DNA of 64,000 bases from NCBI GenBank assembly GCA_026120185.1, contig JANUWF010002285.1:1860001-1924000 (forward strand), in the 5' to 3' direction. This document shows positions 56,597 to 64,000 of the stretch, piece after piece. The DNA comes from Voacanga thouarsii (lineage: Eukaryota > Streptophyta > Magnoliopsida > Gentianales > Apocynaceae). The position numbers were made by a program, and so were the translations under genes. The notes beneath the pieces are model-generated. The model searched no databases and was not told the DNA's origin. It worked only from the letters and a program-made list of their open reading frames with translations. Each line of letters begins with the position of its first letter. Position 1 is the stretch's first letter.

Positions 56597-56976
56597 GTAG
56601 CTGTAAAGAATGTTCTAAAGTACTTACGAAGGACTAAGGATATGTTCTTGGTATATGGAGAAGGTGATTTGAAAATAAACAGGTATACTGATGCCAGTTT
56701 TCAATCTGACAAAGATGATTTCAAATCACAATTTAGCTACGTGTTTACATTGTGTAAAGGGGCAATAAGTTAGAAATATTCCAAACAAGAAACTATTGCC
56801 AACTCTATGATAGAAGCTGAGTACATAGCCACTTCTGAAGCAGCAAAAGAAATAAGGATAGAGAGAGTTCCCACGGATGAGAACATAGCCGACCTGTTTA
56901 CGAAAGCACTATCCCAAAAGAAACATGATTGTCATGTTGAGTCATTCAATATTAGATACATGAATGATTGGCTCTA
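56597..56976 (+). pseudogene. RNase H of L, internally deleted
   Basis: Begins AVKNVLKYLRRTKDMFLVYG and YTDASFQSDKDDFKSQ (first Asp kept). GAIS is then followed by a stop where Trp is expected, and KYSKQETIANSMIEAEYIAT keeps the Glu. After SEAAKE the sequence jumps to IRIERVPTDENIADLFTKAL. The segment with WMKKFV, the IYCDN catalytic Asp and SKHIxxRxH that K still shows (59160-59330) is missing, about 170 bp. It ends at 56974-56976 (NDWL). Confidence 0.88.
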
Positions 56977-56980
56977 GTGC

Positions 56981-56991
56981 AAGTGGGTGTT
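56981..56991 (+). other. Polypurine tract of L
   Basis: AAGTGGGTGTT directly before the 3' LTR; K has AAGTGGGAGTT at the same place. Confidence 0.8.
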
Positions 56992-58350
56992 TGTTAGTGT
57001 TGTGCCCTAGAGGTAAACACTTGTACATTGTATATGACACATTTTATTTTAATAAAAGGCACTATTTATCTTACAGTTTCTTTTTTTTACTTTAAGTACT
57101 ATAACTGTTCGATAAAGTCCATAGTACAACACTATGTTAAGGAAATCATGATAGAGATCATGATATAAGATTCCTACTACACTGTATGGTGTTAGTACTT
57201 AAATTGTCTCTAGTCATAGTATTAATGAGACAGGACATCATTAATGCGTTAAGACTAGCATGTGTTAGACTTCCTGATTTGATCAAGCGATAATTCTCAT
57301 ATCCGTGAGTATTGACATACTTAAAGTTGACATATGGATGCTTGCTAATGGAACAAGTTCATTGGATGACCTAGCTTTGAGATAATCACATGGATAACTA
57401 TTTAGTACCAGTGATATAGTCTCAATATAGCAAACATGCAAGTATCCTTAGACTTGAGATCTCCAAGGTACTTTGTTTGCTGAGCATTGTACTTTTCGGA
57501 GCTCGATCGAGGGCCACCTATGGGATAGATACTGGATATATTGTGAGCCACTTGACTTCTGTCGGGCCAGGATTATTTCTGGAGGGAGTTGACACTAATT
57601 CCGTATTCCAAACCGAATGAGATATTGTATGGTGGAAGGAGTTAATTGCACTGAATTTTGTTATTGAAGGGCTCATGTCAAGCCACTTGACTTCCTGAAC
57701 TCTTGGGTGGTCATGATGTGTTGATAGATACCGCTCATGATCTAGGAATATTGATTTATTAATTGATGAATTAATAAACCAATCCTGACTAGAATTAATA
57801 GGATTAATTCTAATTATTTATGAATTATTAATCTCAAAGACGTTTGGATTAATTCATGTTCGCTACCAATTGACTAGGAAACCTAATAGGTCACACATAA
57901 TAGAGGATTATATACTCAAGATGTTATTCGATAATATAGTGAGGTTTGGATCAATAAACACACAAAACAACAGCCTCGAACATTCTCTCTTCTCTCTATC
58001 TCTCTCAATTTGGTCTTGATCAAAGAACACTAGCCGGTATTTTTTTTCTGCTAGCATGGGAAATTTTGGTGTTTGAGTGTACCCTCTGTGTGGATTACTA
58101 TTAGAGATAATCACATATTGTGATTATAGTGGTTAGACGTTCAACTCACGTGGAGGTTGATCACGATGATTGCTGTATCGCGCCTCAACTTGAAGAAGCA
58201 ATTTTTTGTTCTTCGGACGATCACCCAAAGGTAAAGCTATTACCTTTACTCTCTTTATGTCTTGCTTTCCACACATAGACGGGTCCTAAGAGGGTATCTC
58301 GTTTTATTTTCCGCTCTGCCGTATACGATACGAGCCTGAGATACCCAACA
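56992..58350 (+). mobile_element. 3' LTR of L
   Basis: 1359 bp. Lacks about 180 bp present in the 5' LTR: sequence jumps from ATATTGTGAG (57538-57547) to a CACTTGACTTCT..GGGCCAGG stretch. Otherwise colinear, ends GATACCCAACA. Confidence 0.92.
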
Positions 58351-58355
58351 TTCAC

Positions 58356-59479
58356 ATCCAATGATAGCACAAAATTATGCAAGTTGCAAAGGTCTATTTA
58401 TGAACTTAAGCAAGCTTCTCGGAGTTGGAACATCCATTTTAATGATGAACCTACTAGTAGGAGTGTAGTATTTTCTTATTAATTTATGTAGATGACTTAT
58501 TGTTAATAGGAAATAATGTACCTGTCCTTTAGATAGTAAAAGTTTGGTTGTCCAAGAAATTCTCTATGAAAGACCTTGGAGAGACAACCTATATTTTTAA
58601 AATTAGGAACTATAGAGATAGGTCAAAAAGGTTGCTAGGTTTTTCACAGTCTATATACATAGAAAAATTCTAAAGAGATTTAGCGTGGATCAATCCAAAA
58701 GAGGATTCTTATCCATGACCTATAGGATAAGCCTTTCAAAGTCGATATCTTCAAAGACACAAGTTGAAAGGGATCACATGAGTTGGATTCTATATGTGGC
58801 AATTAGATCCATCATGTATGCTATTATATGTACCAGACCTGAAGTATCCTGTGCTCTTAGTTTAACGAGTAGATACCAAGCTGACCTTGGTGAGGGTCAT
58901 TAGGCAGTTGTGAAGAATATCTCTAAGTACTTGCGAAGGACTAAAGATGTATTCTAGTATATGGAGGAGGTGATTTAAAAATGAATGGATGTACTGATGC
59001 CAATTTTCAATCTGATAAAGATATTTCAAATTATAGTCTAGCTATGTGTTTATGTTGTGTGGAGGGGAAATAAGTAAGAAGAGTTCCAAATAAGATACTA
59101 TTGCCTACTCAACTACTGAAGCTGACTACAATGTCACTTCTGAAGTAACTAAGGAAGCTGTTTGGATGAAGAAGTTCGTGATTGAGGTCGGAGAGGTTCC
59201 CACTATAGCAGAACCAATATCTATATATTGTGACAACAATTTAGCTATTGCATAAGCAAAAGAGCCAAGGTCTCACCAGTGATCGAAGTATGTACTTAGA
59301 TGTTTTCATTTAATTAGAGAAATCATAGATAGGTAAGAAGTAAAGATAGAAAGAGTTTTCACGGATGAGAATATAGCGGACCCACTTACAAAAGCAATAT
59401 CCCAAAATAAACATAATAGACATGTTGAGTCATTAAGTATTAGATACATGAATGATTGGATCTAGTGCAAGTGGGAGTT
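58356..59479 (+). pseudogene. Reverse transcriptase C-terminal part and RNase H of K
   Basis: Resumes after L: LCKLQRSIYELKQASRSWN, then LIYVDDLLLIGN (YVDD intact, 58485-58496) and KDLGETTYI in shifting frames. A short open stretch follows (58685-58903: MDQSKRGFLSMTYRIS.. to a stop at GEGH). RNase H shows GCTDANFQSDKD near 58990, EADYNVTSEVTKEAVWMKKF near 59120-59175, IYCDNNLAIA near 59225, and VFTDENIADPLTKAISQN near 59360-59400. All RNase H motifs that L lost are present here, though in a broken frame. PPT at 59468-59479. Confidence 0.82.
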
Positions 59480-60701
59480 TGTTAGTGTTATACCCTAGAG
59501 ATAATCACATATATTCTATATATTGTGCATTATCAAATAAAATAAGGCATTCTTTATTTTCAATTTGATTTATTTATTTATTGTGCATTATCATGATGTG
59601 AGGTTCCTACTACACTGGGTAGTGTGCATACTTAAATTATCCCTAGTCATAGTATTATACAGATAGGACATTATTAATACGTTAAGACTAGCACGTGTTA
59701 TATTTCCTAATTTAATTAAGCGGTGGTTCTCACATTCACAAGTATTGTGATACCTAAAGTTAACATGTGGATGCTTGTTACCTGTATAAGTACATTGGAT
59801 GACCTGACTATGAGATAATTACATTGATAACTATTTAGTGCTAGTAATAGAATCTCATCATAGCAAATATGCAAGTATCCTTAGACTAGAGATCTCTAAG
59901 GTACTTTATTTACTAAGTAGTAGACTTTGATTCTAATCTCTGGAGTCCTAACAAGACTGCCTCTGGGATAGATATTGGGTACAACATTAAATAAATATAA
60001 GTAGTTGAAAGGATCAATAAAAGATTAACCACTCCTAGTAGTAGGGGTGAATATCTTACGGCCACTTGTAGGAATTACTACTCGAGAAGTCCTTTGCCAA
60101 GGCGACTATATATTGGAAATGGTTCCAATTGGTACATATGATGAGTCATGGATATCGTGAACAAGTACTAAAATGTTCGGGCTAGAATTAATTGATTATT
60201 CTCGAATTTCGTACTCCAAATTGAATGAGATATTACATGGTAAAAGGAGTTTATTACACTGTTAGTTACTATTAAAAAGGTTCATATCAAGCCACTTGAC
60301 TTTCTGGACTTTTAGGTAGTCATAATGTTTTGCTAGATACCGCTCATAATCTGCTGAATATAGATTTATTAAATAGAGAATTAATAAATCAATCTTTATT
60401 AGAATTAGTAAATTAATTCTAAAATTATTAAGGATTATTAATCTTAAATATATTTAGATTAATTCATATTTTACTTCCACTAGAATGAGAAACCTAATAT
60501 GTCACACACAATAGAGGATTGAGTGCTCAAAATGGTATTTGATAACGTTACAATGCTGATTGCAAAAAGAAAAAGTTGATGTGGTCAAATTATAATTAGT
60601 TATAATTTGTGGGCTACATTGTAATTAACGATAATTATAGTAATAATTGGTAATTAAGAATTCATATACATTTTGGATTCTATTTTTCAAAAACAAAATA
60701 G

Positions 60702-60739
<38 letters not shown>

Positions 60740-61154
60740 AATCGGTTGGTATGATGATTTTTTGAATTACAGAGAGTTTTTTTGGAAAAAAGTTGAGAGT
60801 TCCCTCTGTCGTCTTCTTCTTCTGAAATTCATAGGAAACCCTAGCCACCAATTTTACTTTTGCTGGCATAAAACTCTGGTGACTCTTGACTACCATTCTC
60901 GTATGGACTATATTGGAGGCAATCTTACACTTGGATTGTAGTGCTTTGTCCGAACAAAAGAGAAGACAATCTCTTTGTTGTGGCTGGATCACACCTTCAA
61001 ATTGAAGAAGAAAATTTCTCATTAACAGAGTCAAAAAAAGGTATTATTCTCACCTATTTTTCATTCCTATTAACTCGTAATAGTGATCTTAGTTGTACTG
61101 GAATTCCCATTTTCGTCTACTACGTAAATATGTTTTGCATGGGGAATTCCTACT
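59480..61154 (+). mobile_element. 3' LTR of K
   Basis: 1675 bp, starts TGTTAGTGTTATACCC; ends TTCCTACT, with the terminal A changed to T. It lacks about 60 bp near 59590 found in the 5' LTR. AT microsatellite at 60705-60734. Confidence 0.88.
60705..60734. repeat. (AT)n microsatellite in K 3' LTR
   Basis: A 30-bp AT run absent from the 5' LTR at the same place (near 40150), hence a post-insertion expansion. Confidence 0.9.
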
Positions 61155-61159
61155 TCTTT

Positions 61160-61274
61160 ACCATCATGGCCTACTTATGTTCAAAAGTCCTATTTTATCA
61201 TGTGAAAAATCTTTTTGCTTGTTGTACTTTTTGGGTTTGCTTGAGACAAGCAAAGATTCAAGTATGGGGGTGTG
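61160..61274 (+). mobile_element. 3' UTR end and polypurine tract of B
   Basis: Continues B after K: GCTTGAGACAAGCAAAG then the tract TTCAAGTATGGGGGTGTG (61257-61274), directly before the 3' LTR start. Confidence 0.8.
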
Positions 61275-63142
61275 TGATGAGGCTTCATCGTGTATATATT
61301 TTCTACTATTTTGATTATCTAATAAAGATAATTTTTTCTTTAAATCGCCACTTACCACTCCATTCTCAACTTGTTTTGCTAGCAAACAGAAAATATCAAA
61401 TGAATATGATAGAAAAAATGGAGAAATGGAGGAAAAATGGAACAAAAGAAGAACGTTGGAACTTTTGTTCAAGAAGAAGGCAGCCTAGGGAACTTCCCCA
61501 GGCTGCGTTCTAGTTCAATTTGTACATATTTTCCAGAAAGCTCACAACCTAAGGAACTCCAACTTCCCTAAGCTACCAGGAATTGTTCAAGTATATATGT
61601 TGTCCAGAAGTTCACGGCCTAAGGAATTTGAACATCCCTAGGCCGCAAGGCTAATTGTAAATGTGTGTATGTTCATGAGGTTAGCAGCCCAAGGAACCTC
61701 AACTTCCCTAGGCTACCATTATTTCTTCCAACTTGTCTAATTTTTCTAGAAACCTTATGGCAAGTTCCTAGCCCGCCTGATTTCTATTTCTTTTGTAAAA
61801 TTTTTCAAGAAATATCACGTCCTAGGCTGCATTTTCTTGTATATGTAGATAACGATTTTTACATGGCACCCTAAGTTAAACGTCCCTAGGCTGCATGTTT
61901 TTGTTTGCCCAGCCTAGTTTTTCCAGAAACTAGGCGTGCTAGGGAAGTTGTCGAACTTTCCTAGCCCACCTTGATTTGGAAAGAACATGGTGGCCTAAGG
62001 AAGTTGCCATCCACTTGCAGAGAAAAGCTTTTTGTCAGTGCATTTTGTAGATTTTTGATGGACAACTCATATAAAAACATTCTTTACTCACCAAATCAAC
62101 GGAAGAGAATTGGGAAAAGGCTAAAGTTTCTCTCAAGAACACTAGATCTTGAAAGCTTGAGTGATAATAAGAGTGAAGGACCAAGAGATCTAAGAAGAGG
62201 AAGGGGGTCTACTTAAAGATTTCAAGAGGAGGAAGAAGAAAAGCTCGTCTATCGGTTTGCCTTTTTACCCTTTTTATAATATTTCTTATATTCTTGTACT
62301 AAGAATGGATTTTTAATTGTAATGAAGGTTTGTACCCTATTTTTGTTCTTAAATATGATGTATTTTCTTTAGATCTATGATTCTTATTTTTGGGTATTTA
62401 GTTATTTGATCTTATTTGGCTATTTTTAGTTGAATGGGTTTTGATTGATTTATTTTAATTGATTGTTCTTCCTTAATGATTTTGAGAGATGGGGTTGAGG
62501 ATAGGACACCTATTTGATTAGGTTAGCATTTGCTATTTTTAATTAACCTATGAGGGGGATTTGGAATTAGGTTTATGAAATTGCTAAGACATAGGGATTT
62601 TGTGAATTTTGGATAGTTTGGGATGGTGAGTAATGGTTAATGCACCTCTAGGCTTAGTTGGTTATGTAGAGATATCAATCAATTAAACATGGGGGTAGAA
62701 ATCTCATAACTCAAGAGAGGGTAAGATTGAAATTTATCTCACTCCAGTGCCTAGAATTAGGAATTGTGAGTTCAAGGGATACTTATTTCTTATGTCTAAA
62801 GTGGGGGACTTTCTCTTTGTTGCATGGGTTTTTCTTTTACTTATTCCTTGGGGGTATTGTGACTCTCTCTTGTACACAAGAACAAAACCTCTCTTCTCAT
62901 GTACTTAGTTTACACCTCACATTTACTTTTGGCTAAAGAATAAGGAAAGAAGGAAGTAGGAGTGATAACCCCCGTTCCATATGGTTCTTCGATACTTGCC
63001 AACGATACTAGACTACACAAATGGTGCACTTACCTCTAAATGTGTGTGTTGTATGGTTCTAGTTGGAATTTTAACTATTAAAACATGTGTATGTGAAGCA
63101 CAATGATTGAGATTTTTCTTACACATGCAAACACACGCATCA
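61275..63142 (+). mobile_element. 3' LTR of B
   Basis: 1868 bp; starts TGATGAGGCTTCATC, ends ACACGCATCA. It contains the palindromic array at 61480-62010 and is uninterrupted, unlike the 5' copy. Open frames here (60941-61513, 61971-62216, 62727-62936) span LTR boundaries or repeat in the other LTR without domains and are not genes. Confidence 0.88.
61480..62010 (+). repeat. Tandem array of palindromic CCTAGG units in B 3' LTR
   Basis: Counterpart of 21938-22485, about eight units, each pairing a GCCTAGGGAA-like with a TTCCCTAGGC-like half. Confidence 0.8.
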
Positions 63143-63978
63143 TTAGCTCTCATAATGGTTATCTCCATCCCTTTGTGATAGTCTTCAACACTCTTGTTGC
63201 CTTACCTTAACATTTGCAACCTTTGATACAACTCATTGCAATAGTGAAGAGGAACAAACCTATTCCTCATCAACTCCCAAGTAGTAATTGGTTGATCCCC
63301 CATTCGCCTTATTTAAGTAGACACTAGATCTCACCATACTAAGGCGTACTCAGAGAAACTAGAGATAGCCAACTTCGTCTTTGTCCTTTCACTATATCCA
63401 TGGTATTCAAATAAGATTTCCATCTTCCTTTCCCATTCAAAGTATAATTCCTTTTCACCTTTTCCAAGGAATAATGGCACCATTATCTATATGCTTTTCT
63501 TCATTTTCCTCTCTTCTACCACCTCTATTTCCAAATCCCTTATTTTGAAACACATGGTCCTCTTCAAATTCTTCCTCATCCCAATCTTACCCTCTCCCAA
63601 AGTCCCTTTCCAAACCTTTCAAATTATTCCCATCATGTCTCGACTTTAATTTTCCTCTTTCTCCTCTCTTCCCTTGCATTCCCCTTCCTCTCACGGTACT
63701 TGTTGATACCCTCCCAAGGAATGCTCATCCCATGTATCACCTTTTTGGCCATATAGTTGGGGAGTGGTTTGGTATTCATCTCTCACACTAGGACTATCAT
63801 TTGGTCCTTGCTCCCTCATTTGAGCAACCGTTGGTACTTAACCTTGATTAGATTGTAGATCCATTAATTTTTTATTTTTTTTTTTTTGTAGATTTTCAAA
63901 CCCATTTTGTATTGTTCTCAACTTCTCTTGGAGACTCTTTAGAAAAGCCCTCACATCATTAGATCCCTTTTGAGACAT
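63143..63978 (-). pseudogene. N-terminal half of gag of Gypsy element A
   Basis: Minus strand: start codon at 63978-63976 (MSQKGSNDVRAFLKSLQEKL, then RTIQNGFENL), an A-run expansion near 63865-63890 (T-run on the plus strand), a Pro/Arg-rich part, then a gag domain in shifted frames near 63450-63200. The last in-frame part is VEDYHKGMEITIMRAN at the junction with B. It joins directly to NINKDPRATIARFW at 21722, giving one gag when B is removed. The start is chosen for the match of context with C's gag. Broken by shifts and stops. Confidence 0.75.
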
Positions 63979-64000
63979 TGATTTGGTAATTAGAAATGAA
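63979..64000 (-). mobile_element. Edge of the 5' leader of A
   Basis: The last 22 bases lie upstream of A's gag start; A's PBS and 5' LTR should lie beyond the window. Confidence 0.5.

Larger units (their letters stand above)
49952..58350 (+). mobile_element. Angela/TAR-like Copia element L (8.4 kb)
   Basis: Complete in layout: 5' LTR 49952-51496, PBS 51498, leader, gag-pol 53235-56976, PPT, 3' LTR 56992-58350. Target duplications TTTAC (49947-49951) and TTCAC (58351-58355) differ by one transition. It is inserted in the RT of its sister K. LTR starts differ at 8 of about 160 positions. Pol is still mostly in one frame, which makes L the best preserved element here, but it has stops and deletions. 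Confidence 0.92.
38871..61154 (+). mobile_element. Angela/TAR-like Copia element K with nested insertions (22.3 kb)
   Basis: 5' LTR 38871-40587, 3' LTR 59480-61154, target duplications TCTTT (38866-38870 and 61155-61159). PBS, gag, protease, integrase, RT and RNase H follow in Copia order. G2 cuts the region before integrase and L cuts RT. Without them K would be about 9.6 kb. LTR starts differ at 8 of 78 positions. Confidence 0.9.
21728..63142 (+). mobile_element. Athila/Tat-type Gypsy element B with nested insertions (41.4 kb)
   Basis: Ends: 5' LTR starts TAATGCGG (first G mutated) at 21728; 3' LTR ends ACACGCATCA at 63142. Target duplications are TTGGC (21723-21727) and TTAGC (63143-63147), differing by one transition. 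They sit at the same point of A's gag (M-R-A-N-I-N-K-D-P when B is removed). Order: 5' LTR, PBS, leader, short gag start fused to integrase, 3' UTR, PPT, 3' LTR. Nested inside are C, G1 and K (with G2 and L). LTR starts differ at 15 of 91 hand-aligned positions, so B is the most diverged of the four LTR pairs compared. Confidence 0.85.

Noticed and set aside
60941..61513. A 190-codon plus-strand frame as a host or env gene
   Set aside because: It runs across the K 3' LTR, the B polypurine tract and the B LTR, so it is a chance fusion; no domain is seen.

Overview
This window looks like intergenic heterochromatin of a land plant, most likely a dicot. It is AT-rich and I can support no host gene, rRNA or tRNA gene. 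Almost every base belongs to LTR retrotransposons that are broken, truncated or inserted into one another. Lineage names below (Athila/Tat-type, SIRE-like, Angela/TAR-like) come from motifs I recognise; no database search was possible. Family letters (A to L) are my own labels.

Layout. 1-12302 is a patchwork of truncated pieces: part of a giant LTR (G0), non-coding Athila/Tat-like elements on the minus strand (E1, E2), a Copia solo LTR (8661-9710), another giant-LTR piece (G3) and a SIRE-like Copia LTR (10992-12302). From 12303 the window is one nest. Minus-strand Athila/Tat element F (12303-16865, RT and RNase H remains) carries Copia solo LTR D1 (12346-14117). It is cut by minus-strand Ty3/Gypsy element A, whose 3' LTR is 16866-17900 and whose pol and gag run to 21727. 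Inside A's gag lies plus-strand Athila/Tat element B (21728-63142, target duplication TTGGC/TTAGC). A's gag resumes at 63143 and reaches its start codon at 63978.

Inside B are: Gypsy element C in the 5' LTR (23460-31387, CTCGT/CCCGT); a 4.1 kb giant LTR G1 in the integrase (32736-36834, CAGGT); and Copia element K in the 3' UTR (38871-61154, TCTTT). K in turn holds giant LTR G2 (44233-48541) and a younger sister Copia element L (49952-58350, TTTAC/TTCAC). Hand-counted divergence at the LTR starts agrees with this order: B 15/91, K 8/78, C 8/111, L 8/160.

All coding regions are dead. They carry stops, frameshifts and lost catalytic residues, many of the changes being C-to-T or G-to-A, as expected for methylated, silenced DNA. 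The most interesting points are the 4 kb G-type LTRs with an embedded tRNA-like segment, a palindromic repeat array in B's LTR, a Gypsy pol frame that runs through the polypurine tract into the 3' LTR, and a recurrent polypurine-like motif about 1 kb upstream of the 3' LTR in the Athila/Tat-like elements.
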